NCBI GenBank assembly: GCA_003248805.1
Contig: QFQY01000023.1
Location: 1 to 62,710, forward strand
Origin: Chelatococcus sp.
Lineage (GTDB): Bacteria > Pseudomonadota > Alphaproteobacteria > Rhizobiales > Beijerinckiaceae
DNA: 62,710 nucleotides
Direction of reading: 5' to 3'
The first letter of the stretch is position 1. The number at the start of each line of letters is the position of its first letter. The position numbers were made by a program, and so were the translations under genes. Under the pieces are notes generated by a model, which was given only the letters and a program-made list of their open reading frames with translations, did no database searches and had not been told where the DNA came from. Positions 8,726-16,588 of this stretch are shown piece by piece.

Positions 8726-9519
8726 ACGACGCCAACCCCGCGACGCTGCCCTTCGAGACCGGCTCCGTCAGCCATGTCGGCAAGGTCCGCAAGGCGAATG
8801 AGGACAACCTGCTGGTCCGGCCCGAATTCGGCCTCTGGGTCGTGGCCGACGGCATGGGCGGGCACGAGAACGGCGCGCTCGCGAGCGCGACCGTCGTCTC
8901 CGCGCTGGAGACGATCGGCACCGCCGGCTCCGCGCGCGAGCTGCTGGAGCGGCTCGAGCGCGGCGTGATCGAGGCCAATGCCGGGCTGCGCCGGGAGATC
9001 GACGCGCGCGGCGGCGCGACCATGGGCTCGACGCTGGCCGTGCTGCTCGTGCACGACCGGCATTTCGCCTGCGTCTGGTCGGGCGACAGCCGGATCTATC
9101 TCGTCCGCGACGGGCGCATCCATCAGGTCTCGCGCGACCATACCGAAGTGCAGGACCTGGTCGATCGCGGATTGATGACGCCCGAGGAGGCCCGCAGCTC
9201 CCCGCGAAAGCACGTCATCACCCGCGCCATCGGCGTCCACGACATGCCCGAGCTCGACCTCGAGAACGGCGAGATCGCCTCCGGCGACACCTTCCTGCTC
9301 TGCTCGGACGGGCTCACCGAACATGTCCGCGACGAGGAGATCCTGCGTGCGGTCATGGCGGGCGGGGCTCAGGCCGCCTGCGACGCGCTGCTGGCGCTGA
9401 CGCTGGAGCGCGGCGCACGCGACAACGTCACGGTCGTCGTCATGCGCTACCATGGTGCCGATCCTCGCAGGACGCGCTGGATGCCGAACATGCGCATGCA
9501 CAGGAGCGAGGGGCCATGA
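8722..9519 (+). CDS. pppA: PP2C-type protein phosphatase of the T6SS threonine phosphorylation pathway
   Basis: A 265-residue PPM/PP2C enzyme. Metal-binding and catalytic motifs are complete: RKANEDNLLV, VVADGMGGHENGALAS, WSGDSRIYLVRDG, LLCSDGLTEHV and RDNVTVVVMRY. In T6SS clusters such PppA proteins reverse phosphorylation of the FHA scaffold by the kinase PpkA. The start overlaps the tagF stop and the stop overlaps the kinase start, so the three are translationally coupled. No FHA-domain gene (Fha/TagH) is present in the window, so the substrate must be encoded elsewhere or differ. Confidence 0.92.
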   Translation: MNDANPATLPFETGSVSHVGKVRKANEDNLLVRPEFGLWVVADGMGGHENGALASATVVSALETIGTAGSARELLERLERGVIEANAGLRREIDARGGATMGSTLAVLLVHDRHFACVWSGDSRIYLVRDGRIHQVSRDHTEVQDLVDRGLMTPEEARSSPRKHVITRAIGVHDMPELDLENGEIASGDTFLLCSDGLTEHVRDEEILRAVMAGGAQAACDALLALTLERGARDNVTVVVMRYHGADPRRTRWMPNMRMHRSEGP

Positions 9520-11528
9520 GCGATTCCGAACGCACCGTCTTCGCCCCTCGCGGCGGCGGCGGCGTCGCCATCGGCACGCGGCTGAACGGCATCTACGAGA
9601 TCGAGAGCCTGATCGGCGTCGGCGGCATGGGCGAGGTCTATCGCGGCCGCGCCATCCAGACCGGCGACGCGGTGGCGATCAAGATGATCCGCCCCGACAT
9701 GGCCCGCGACGAATCCGCCCTCGCCCTCTTCCGGCGCGAGGCGGCGGCGCTGCACAACCTCTACAACGAGGCCATCGTCCGCTACTACGTCTTCACCATC
9801 GATCCGGTGACGGAGGCGCCCTATCTGGCGATGGAATTCGTCGACGGGCAGCCGCTCTCCGAGCGGATCAGGGAGCGCCCGCTCACGCTGGAGGAGGCCG
9901 ACGTGCTGCGCCGGCGGATCGCGCCCGGGCTCCACGCCGCCCATCTGCTCGGCATCGTCCATCGCGACATCTCACCGGACAACATCATCCTGCCCGGCGG
10001 CAACCCGGCCCGCGCCAAGATCATCGATTTCGGCATCGCCCGCTCCAGCCTGCTCGGCGAGGGCACGGTCATCGGCTCGGGCTTCGCCGGCAAGTACAAC
10101 TACGTCTCGCCGGAACAGCTCGGCCTCTATGGCGGCGAGGTCACCGGCCGCTCGGACATGTACAGCTTCGGGCTCGTGCTCGCCGAGGCGTTGACCGGCA
10201 AGGCGATCGACATGGGCGGCACCCAGGTCCAGATCGTCGAGAAGCGCCGTCGCGTGCCCGATCTCGCCGCGGTCGATGCCCGCATCCGCCCGCTGCTGGC
10301 CCGCATGCTCGCGCCCGATCCGGCCGACCGCGCGGCCGACATGGCCGAAGTCGCCGCCTGGCAGCCGCCCGTGGCCCGCGGCAGCGCCGGTTTGCCCTGG
10401 CGCGCCGTGGCCGCCATGGCCCTCGTCGCGCTTCTGGGCGGCGGGGGCTATTACGGCTGGACCCGGCTCGCCCCCGCGACGCCGCCCGGCGGCAAGGCCG
10501 GGACCGCAACCCCTCCCCCGCTCTCCGAGGGGCGCCCGGCCGCCGACCCCGCGAGCGCCCGCCCGCCCGCCGAAGCCCCCGCGCTGATCGAGCCCGAACG
10601 CCCGGCGCCGCCGCAGCAGGGCGCCGAGCCCCCGCAGCTCAGCCCGCCGACGCCGGCCCTGACCCCGCCCCCTTCGACGCCACCGGCCGCTCCCCCGCAG
10701 CAGACGTCCGGCCAGGGCGGCGAGGTCCCGGCCGAGCAGCGGCCCCGCCCGCAGCAGACTCCCGCCTCCGAAAGGCCCCGCCCCCAGCCGTCCGAGCCAC
10801 AGGCGCCGGTCGCCCCGTCCCAACCTTCAGGGCCATCGCCGCAGCCGCAGCTCGGTCCGCCGCCCGGTTCCGAGAAGCCCCCGAGCGCCGTGTCCGAGCC
10901 GCCTCCGCGCACGCAGGCCGAGCGGATCGAGCGCTATATCCGCGACTACGCTGGCGGCTCCTGCTTCTTCCTCTGGCCGATCGAGATCGCCGAGAAGCGG
11001 GTGATCGTCGAGGGCTTCGGTAACGGCGCCGAGCCCTTCGTCGCCTTCGACAGTGCGTTCAAGGCCGCGCATGGCTTCGAGGCGCAGATCCATCTGCGCC
11101 CGCTGACCAACGCCCAATGCCCGATGGCGGAGTTCCTGCGCGGGCTCGGCGGCGCGATCGACCGCAGCCCGCGCCTGCAGATCGGCTCGTTCAACATGAA
11201 GAGCGGCGAGGTGCTGACCGGCTCGGTCGAGGCCGGCGGCGGCCTCAATCTCGACGTGGTGCTGATCGGCGACGACGGCCTCGTCTACAATCTGGCGAGC
11301 TTCCTGAAGCGCGAGGGCACGCGCGTCTCCTTCAACCTCAAGCTGGAATCGACCGGGGGCTCCGCCCGCCCGCAGACCGTGCTCGCGCTGGTGACGCCCT
11401 CCGCGCTGCCGACGCTCTCCGGCCCCAATCCGGCGCCGGCGAGCGAGTTCTTCGCCAATCTCAAGAACGACCTGGATCGGCAGGGCGTGAAGCTCGGCCT
11501 CGGCCTGCGCTATTTCCGGATCGAGTGA
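9516..11528 (+). CDS. Transmembrane Ser/Thr protein kinase with an unusual periplasmic domain
   Basis: A 670-residue PpkA-like kinase. The N-terminal cytoplasmic kinase domain has the glycine loop GVGGMGEVY, catalytic Lys in VAIKMI, HRDISPDN (H149-D151) and DFG at 171-173, so it looks active. A single transmembrane helix near 296-316 is followed by a long Pro-rich linker (about 320-465) and a periplasmic domain of about 200 residues, beginning IERYIRDYAGGSCFFLWPIE. Classical PpkA has a von Willebrand factor A domain outside; this one does not. The C-terminal domain was not recognised. It could sense envelope stress and trigger T6SS through phosphorylation. It is the last gene of the operon. 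Confidence 0.9.
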   Translation: MSDSERTVFAPRGGGGVAIGTRLNGIYEIESLIGVGGMGEVYRGRAIQTGDAVAIKMIRPDMARDESALALFRREAAALHNLYNEAIVRYYVFTIDPVTEAPYLAMEFVDGQPLSERIRERPLTLEEADVLRRRIAPGLHAAHLLGIVHRDISPDNIILPGGNPARAKIIDFGIARSSLLGEGTVIGSGFAGKYNYVSPEQLGLYGGEVTGRSDMYSFGLVLAEALTGKAIDMGGTQVQIVEKRRRVPDLAAVDARIRPLLARMLAPDPADRAADMAEVAAWQPPVARGSAGLPWRAVAAMALVALLGGGGYYGWTRLAPATPPGGKAGTATPPPLSEGRPAADPASARPPAEAPALIEPERPAPPQQGAEPPQLSPPTPALTPPPSTPPAAPPQQTSGQGGEVPAEQRPRPQQTPASERPRPQPSEPQAPVAPSQPSGPSPQPQLGPPPGSEKPPSAVSEPPPRTQAERIERYIRDYAGGSCFFLWPIEIAEKRVIVEGFGNGAEPFVAFDSAFKAAHGFEAQIHLRPLTNAQCPMAEFLRGLGGAIDRSPRLQIGSFNMKSGEVLTGSVEAGGGLNLDVVLIGDDGLVYNLASFLKREGTRVSFNLKLESTGGSARPQTVLALVTPSALPTLSGPNPAPASEFFANLKNDLDRQGVKLGLGLRYFRIE

Positions 11529-11544
11529 GCCGGCGCCCGCTCAC
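11525..11544. terminator. Possible terminator between convergent operons
   Basis: GTGAGC and GCTCAC form a six-base-pair stem with an eight-base loop exactly at the end of the kinase gene, where two operons meet head to head. There is no U-run, so support is weak. Confidence 0.3.
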
Positions 11545-11559
11545 GCGAAACCTGCGACC

Positions 11560-11835
11560 TCACGCCTCGCGGTAGAGCACGCCCCACTCGTCCTGCCAGA
11601 CGCCGTCGCCGTCCTCGACCACGATCGGGGCCTGGATCTCGTTGGCGAGGCGGACCGCGGTGCGGAACGCCTCCTTGGGGTCGAGATCGTCGCTGACGAA
11701 GTCGTTGACGAGCTGGCCGCCGGTGAGATCGGCCGGACAGGTCACGCGCCCCAGCGCGCCCTCGCCATGACGGGAGAGGGTCAGCGTGATCGCGTCCGGC
11801 TGTGGCTCGTCGACCTGTTCGAAACGGTTCACCAT
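11560..11835 (-). CDS. Small conserved-looking protein of unknown function
   Basis: A 91-residue acidic protein with no signal peptide or membrane segment. It begins MVNRFEQVDEPQPDAITLTL and includes PADLTGGQLVNDFVSDD and a C-terminal VVEDGDGVWQDEWGVLYREA. The alternating hydrophobic pattern suggests a small alpha/beta fold. Start 11835 has a strong GGAGGAGG site. It is the last gene of the leftward operon, 27 bases after the zinc-ribbon/transglycosylase gene, so it may act with that protein. Not recognised as a named family. Confidence 0.75.
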   Translation of the reverse strand: MVNRFEQVDEPQPDAITLTLSRHGEGALGRVTCPADLTGGQLVNDFVSDDLDPKEAFRTAVRLANEIQAPIVVEDGDGVWQDEWGVLYREA

Positions 11836-11862
11836 GCGTGTTGCCTCCTCCGTGGAAAGAAC

Positions 11863-13605
11863 TCACCGCTTCGGCGGCGGGCGGTTGGCTGCCTGTCCTG
11901 CGTTCGGCCGGACCGCGCTGTAGCGGTCGAGCCGGACCTTGATCATGTCGTTGAACTTCTTGTGGACCTCGGAGACCGAAAGCGTCTTCGTTTCCCCGCC
12001 GGCCTCGGCATAGAAGATCGGCCGGTTGGCGGCGGCCGGCGTCGGCAGCAGCTCGGCCGCCTTGACGCCCGGCGTCTCCTCCATGGTCTCGATGAAGGTC
12101 TGCGCGGCGTCGGGGCCGAGGAAGTGGATCAGGTAGATCTCGCCGCCGGTGAGATGGCGCCCCATCGCCTTCTCCAGCCGCAGCGTGTCGCGCTTCAGCA
12201 TTTCCGCCGCCAGCAGCGCCGAGAGATAGGGCTCGCGCCGGAGATCGAGGATGCGCTGGCGCTCGGCGGCATCCGCGACGGCGAAGCGCCGGCCGTTCTT
12301 GACGATGAGCTTCGCCTCCGCCGCCATGCCGTGGCGCGCGCCGAACTCGTAGACGACGCCGAGCCAGGTCTGCTCGATGAACTGGTAGAGCCCGGTGGCG
12401 GACGAGGTCTGCGCCTTCACCGAGGTCGAGAAGGAGGATTCCTTGTCGGCCACCGCCATCAGCAGCGTCGGATCGGCGCCCACGGTCTTGCCCGCGCGCA
12501 CGATGGTGTCGACGAGATGGCGGCGGATCCGGATCGGGCCGAAGGTCAGGATCTGCTCGGGGTCGCCGCCCGCCGCGATCGGCGCCTGCGGAACCTGCGA
12601 GCGCGGCGGAGCCGCCGCCGTCTGGCCCGAGGGAAGCTTGGGCGGCACGAGCAGGATATTGGACGGCATCTGCAGCTGCGTGACCGGAATCTGCGGCTGC
12701 GAGGCGTCCTCGCCCTCGGCCTGCGGCTTCAGCGCGGCGAGCGCCGGATCGTTGTCCAGCGCGAACTGGGCCGCCTGGCGGGCCGCTTCCAGATCGCTCT
12801 CGACCGAGGAGATGATCAGCGAGGGACGCGCCCGCGTCTCGAGCGACGGCACGGCGACGGCTCGTGCCTCGGCCAGCTCGGGCGCCTTCTCCTCTGGCTG
12901 CATGCGGGTGACGGCGATGCCGAGCACGGCCGCCGCGACGGCCCCGATTCCGAGCGCGATCCCCGCCAGCATCAGCCCGCCGGAACGCCGGCTCCCGCCG
13001 GTTGGCCGAGGGCTCGCGGGCTCGGGCTGGGACCGTGCCGGCGCCGGCGACGACACCGGCTCTTCGGCATTCTGCGGCTTGAAGACGGGTGCCTGTCCTG
13101 GAGCGGGGACAGGCGCGGGCGACGGCCGGGCGATAGCGGGCGGCTCGGCCGCCACCGCCGAGGCGACCGGCCGGGTCGGGTTCGCGCCAGCCCCGCCGCC
13201 GACCATGCCGCGCAGCGTCGCGAACCAGCCGCCCTCCCCCTGCTTCTCCGCCAGCGTGGCGAGATCCTCGACGAGGCGTCGCGCCGTCACGCCCGGCACG
13301 CCCGCCTCCCGCTCGATGACGCCGGCCGCGCGCTTGTCGCCGCTCTCGGCGACCACCCGCATGGCGAAGAACCAGAGCTGGAGCGGCGTGCGCCGGCTTT
13401 CCAGCGCCGTGCCCGAGGCCGGATGGACGAGGTAGTTGCAATGCGGGCAGGCGAAGGCGCGCAGCTTCGGCCGCAACGCGAAATCGGAGGCGCGCCCGCA
13501 GGCCGGACAGGCCATGCTCGCCCCGCCGTGACGGGCACGCATCAGCAGCGCGAGGCAGGTTTCCTCGGAGAAGGCCTGCTGGAACTGCCCGAAACGCTCG
13601 CTCAT
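11863..13605 (-). CDS. Membrane protein with IS1595-type zinc ribbon and lytic transglycosylase-like domain
   Basis: About 580 residues. The N-terminus reads FSEETCLALLMRAR, then CPACG and CPHCN (Cys 33, 36, 53, 56), then HPASGTALESRRTPLQLWFF. This is the layout of the zinc-ribbon that opens IS1595/ISXO2 transposases, but no transposase catalytic domain follows. A Pro-rich linker, one transmembrane helix (GLMLAGIALGIGAVAAAVLG) and a second linker lead to a C-terminal lysozyme-fold region. That region has ADKESSFSTSVKA (candidate catalytic Glu) and SSATGLYQFIEQTWL, as in transglycosylase SLT domains. The topology implies a cytoplasmic zinc ribbon and a periplasmic wall-cutting domain. An upstream in-frame ATG at 13623 is possible; the chosen ATG 13605 follows a GAGG. 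It lies in the operon facing the T6SS genes. Confidence 0.8.
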   Translation of the reverse strand: MSERFGQFQQAFSEETCLALLMRARHGGASMACPACGRASDFALRPKLRAFACPHCNYLVHPASGTALESRRTPLQLWFFAMRVVAESGDKRAAGVIEREAGVPGVTARRLVEDLATLAEKQGEGGWFATLRGMVGGGAGANPTRPVASAVAAEPPAIARPSPAPVPAPGQAPVFKPQNAEEPVSSPAPARSQPEPASPRPTGGSRRSGGLMLAGIALGIGAVAAAVLGIAVTRMQPEEKAPELAEARAVAVPSLETRARPSLIISSVESDLEAARQAAQFALDNDPALAALKPQAEGEDASQPQIPVTQLQMPSNILLVPPKLPSGQTAAAPPRSQVPQAPIAAGGDPEQILTFGPIRIRRHLVDTIVRAGKTVGADPTLLMAVADKESSFSTSVKAQTSSATGLYQFIEQTWLGVVYEFGARHGMAAEAKLIVKNGRRFAVADAAERQRILDLRREPYLSALLAAEMLKRDTLRLEKAMGRHLTGGEIYLIHFLGPDAAQTFIETMEETPGVKAAELLPTPAAANRPIFYAEAGGETKTLSVSEVHKKFNDMIKVRLDRYSAVRPNAGQAANRPPPKR

Positions 13606-13701
13606 CCTCGGCCACCGCGGCATGCGGCCCCGTCCTGCCGCTCCCCGGCGGCATCGCCCGAACCTCGCAGGATAGGCATCCGCTGATCCCCGCGACGACG
13701 C

Positions 13702-15261
13702 TCAGGCATGGAGCAGACCGAGCCGCGCGACATCCCGAAGATGCATCGCGACCTCGTCGGCCGTCGCCCGCTGCGGCAGGTTCGGGATCGCGATACCGGC
13801 CGCATGCGTTTCCGCGAGGAAGGCATTGATCTCGTCCAGCAGCATCTCCGGCGTCCGGGACCCGTCCAGCAGGCTGACGAACTTGCGCACGACCACGCCG
13901 TTCAGATGCACCATGCGGTGGCGCAGATCGGTGACCTCGCTGCTGCTCGAAGCCTGCCAGCGGGCGATGTCGCTGGCGGCGGGCCGCTCGCTGACGACGG
14001 TCGTCAGCGGCGGTGGCTCGAGCCGGAAATCCAGCAGTCCCGCCTTGAAGATCGCGATGAGCGCCTCTTCCAGCCGGTCGCGCTCGCGCTCCCAGTCGGG
14101 CGCGAGCTCGTCCGCCGCATCCGCCCGGCTCAGCCTGACGAGATCGTCCCAGGCGACGGCGCCGGGCCAGGCCTCGCCGAGCCGCCGCAACGCGGCCTTG
14201 GCGAGCGGCAGGTCGACCGCGAGCTTCACCCCCGCGTCGAAGACGAAGTGCTGCACGCCCGGCCGCGCCTCTTCCGCGGTATCCCCGGCGAGGCTGGCAT
14301 TCGCGGCGAGGTGATACGGCCTCAGCGACGTCGCGGTGATGCCCCGGCGCAGGGCGTGCCCCTCCCGGCACAGCAGCGTCTCGCGAAAGGCGCGGCCGAT
14401 CAGCAGGTCGAGCGACTGCTCCCGCAATTCGACGTTCTCCGGCGGGATCGCCGCCAGCATCGCCTGCGCCGGCCCCTTCGCCGCGCCATACATGTTCGGG
14501 AACGACGCCTCCGAGAGATATTGCAGCCCGTGGCGCCGGGCGGCGTCCAGAACCTCGTGCAGCGCGAAGGCCCGCGCGCCCGGATTGAGGTCGTCGTGAT
14601 AGAGAACGCTGTCGGGTATCTCCTCGATCTGCTTCAAGCGCATCCTCAGCGCCGCGCCGTGGAAGGAATCGGGGTCGCTCGCCTCGGCGAAGGTCTCGAG
14701 CGACGCCCGCGCCACGCGGACCCGCTCGCGCGGGTCCTCGATATGGCGCGTGGCGTAGAGCATGACGTCGCGGGAAAGGTCGCGCATGCGGCAGCCCGGC
14801 AGCGCGTTGTAGCTGACATAGGCGACGCCGCGCGGGGCCAGCAATTCCCCGAACAGCGTGACGATCTTCCGGCGGACGGGATCGGGCACCCAGGAATACA
14901 CGCCATGGACGATGATGTAGTCGAAGGAGCCGAGCTCGGAGCCCGCATCCATGATGTCGCGGTGCTGGAAGTCGAGATTGGCGAGGGCGAACTCCGCCGC
15001 GTTGGCCTTGGCCTGCGCGATCGAGGCCCCGCTGAGGTCGATGCCTACGAACCGCGCCTGCGGATACTGGAACGCCATCGGGATCAGGTTGCCGCCGCGC
15101 CCGCATCCGAGCTCCAGCACCCGCATGCCCGTCATCGGCGCCGCTTCCAGGCCGTGGAAATGCGCGATCGCGGCCAGCCGCGAGGGATGGGTCTGCATGA
15201 AGGCGCGGCCGGGATAGGCCACCGCGTCATAGGGGTTCGTCGCCGTCTCGCTCATCGCCAT
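13702..15261 (-). CDS. Class I SAM methyltransferase with a C-terminal regulatory domain
   Basis: About 519 residues. The SAM-binding domain has motif I VLELGCGRGGN near residue 50 and FVGIDLSGASIAQAKANAAE after it, then FDYIIVHGVYSWVPD. The middle resembles the methyltransferase regulatory domain (PF10119 type), with SYNALPGC and YLSEASFPNMYG. A further C-terminal region ends in AMHLRDVARLGLLHA. The methyl acceptor cannot be told; related proteins occur in envelope and secretion clusters. Start chosen at 15261 (MAMSETATNPYD) since GGAAGG lies 10 bases upstream. It sits between the OmpA-domain gene and the zinc-ribbon/transglycosylase gene. Confidence 0.85.
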   Translation of the reverse strand: MAMSETATNPYDAVAYPGRAFMQTHPSRLAAIAHFHGLEAAPMTGMRVLELGCGRGGNLIPMAFQYPQARFVGIDLSGASIAQAKANAAEFALANLDFQHRDIMDAGSELGSFDYIIVHGVYSWVPDPVRRKIVTLFGELLAPRGVAYVSYNALPGCRMRDLSRDVMLYATRHIEDPRERVRVARASLETFAEASDPDSFHGAALRMRLKQIEEIPDSVLYHDDLNPGARAFALHEVLDAARRHGLQYLSEASFPNMYGAAKGPAQAMLAAIPPENVELREQSLDLLIGRAFRETLLCREGHALRRGITATSLRPYHLAANASLAGDTAEEARPGVQHFVFDAGVKLAVDLPLAKAALRRLGEAWPGAVAWDDLVRLSRADAADELAPDWERERDRLEEALIAIFKAGLLDFRLEPPPLTTVVSERPAASDIARWQASSSSEVTDLRHRMVHLNGVVVRKFVSLLDGSRTPEMLLDEINAFLAETHAAGIAIPNLPQRATADEVAMHLRDVARLGLLHA

Positions 15262-15382
15262 CAGCCGCAAGCCTTCCGCCGGTCCCCGGCCCGAAGGCCC
15301 TCCATTCCAGCGCGTTCCACGAGCCGGCGCTTCCTCCATTCGAAGGAGTCGACGCCGATGCATCCGGCGGCGCGGCCGCCGC

Positions 15383-16588
15383 TCAGCAGCCGATCACCTT
15401 GAACTCGACCCGGCGGTCGATGGCGTCGCTCGCGTCGTCCTTGCCCGTGCCGACGAGGTTGTCCCGGAAGCCACGCCCCGTCGCGATCATGCGGCTGCGA
15501 TTGTCCGGCGCGCCGATCGTCAGCAGGTCCATGACATATTGTGCGCGCAGCACCGACAGCCGCTCGTTGACCGAAGCGATCCCCGTGCGCGAGGTGTGCC
15601 CGACGATCTCCAGGCAGGCCCCCTTCTGGCGAGCCCGCGTCGCGATCTGGCTGAGCCACATCGGATAGGGCTCCGTGACCTGCGGGTTCTCGATGAACTG
15701 GGTCGAGCCGGGCCGGAACAGCAGCTTCACATTGAGCTGGCTCGCGGCCAGCCCCTCCTCGACGAGATCGCCGAACGCATCGACCGCGTCGTCGCGCCGC
15801 CCGAGCTTGCTGGCGGCGAGATAGGCGCCGAGCCGGGCGCGGTGCTGCTCGCCGCCGGGGAAGCTCTTCGCCGTCCGGTAGAACGCCAGTGCCTCGCGGA
15901 AGCGCTCCGCCTCGTATTCGCGGATGCCCTCGCTGATCAGCGCGTTGGCGGAGAGCCGCTGCGCGTAGCCGGGGTCGACCGGATCGCCCGGGCGCGTGCC
16001 CTGGCAGGTGCGGACATAGGACTCGGTCGCCTCGTCCTTCACCCAGACCGGCATGTCGGTGAAATAGAGCGTCGGCGTCACGTCGACGCCCTGCGGCTGC
16101 GCCCGCGCCACGCCCTTCGACAGGACGCGCTGGGACTTGAGGTCGGCGAGCGCCAGGCAGACCCGGTAGGCGTCGCGCGGCCCGTCCTGGCCGGCATTGT
16201 TCACGGCCGTGAAGGTTCCGATCAGGACCAGCGGCTGGCGCGCCAGGCTCTCGGGCGTGAACGGCCGCTGGACGAAGCGCGGATGCGCCGTCCGGGCCTG
16301 TTCGAGGATGAGGCGCTCCATGGCCCGTGTCGCAGTCGATTCCGCCCCGGAGGCGGCGTCGATGAGCGGGTCGACGACGAACTCGACCGTATCGCCCGAC
16401 GCCTCGGCCCGCGAGAACAGGTCGGAGGCCGCCTTGCGCACCGCCTCCTCGAAGGGAACCGGCGTCGGCGGGGCGGGCGCCGGCGCCTGGGCGAAGGCGG
16501 CACCGGCGGCGAGCAGGCTCAGAGCCAGCAAAGCGCTCCACCGGCGCGGCGCCGGAGTGCGGCGCGACGGAAGGCGGTTCACCGGCAT
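15383..16588 (-). CDS. Secreted OmpA-domain protein
   Basis: A 401-residue protein with an Arg-rich N-terminus and signal peptide (LLALSLLAAGAAFA, cut likely after AFA). The first part (about 45-210) resembles periplasmic proteins that collect a curli- or FlgO-like domain. A short helical-repeat stretch follows (ALISEGIREYEAERFREALA, TPR-like). The C-terminus (about 285-400) is an OmpA-like peptidoglycan-binding domain with LEIVGHTSRTG, NERLSVLRAQYVMDLL and DRRVEFKVIGC. The start overlaps the end of the caspase gene by 10 bases, so the pair is co-expressed. It may tether a complex to the wall beside the T6SS envelope proteins. Confidence 0.86.
   Translation of the reverse strand: MPVNRLPSRRTPAPRRWSALLALSLLAAGAAFAQAPAPAPPTPVPFEEAVRKAASDLFSRAEASGDTVEFVVDPLIDAASGAESTATRAMERLILEQARTAHPRFVQRPFTPESLARQPLVLIGTFTAVNNAGQDGPRDAYRVCLALADLKSQRVLSKGVARAQPQGVDVTPTLYFTDMPVWVKDEATESYVRTCQGTRPGDPVDPGYAQRLSANALISEGIREYEAERFREALAFYRTAKSFPGGEQHRARLGAYLAASKLGRRDDAVDAFGDLVEEGLAASQLNVKLLFRPGSTQFIENPQVTEPYPMWLSQIATRARQKGACLEIVGHTSRTGIASVNERLSVLRAQYVMDLLTIGAPDNRSRMIATGRGFRDNLVGTGKDDASDAIDRRVEFKVIGC

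Noticed and set aside
11863..13605. A complete IS1595 transposase
   Set aside because: Only the zinc-ribbon part is present; no DDE catalytic region or terminal repeats follow, and the rest is a membrane/transglycosylase protein.
11510..15106. Long minus-strand frame of about 1200 codons overlapping the methyltransferase and zinc-ribbon genes
   Set aside because: Out of frame with both genes that carry recognisable motifs; compositionally typical of shadow frames.
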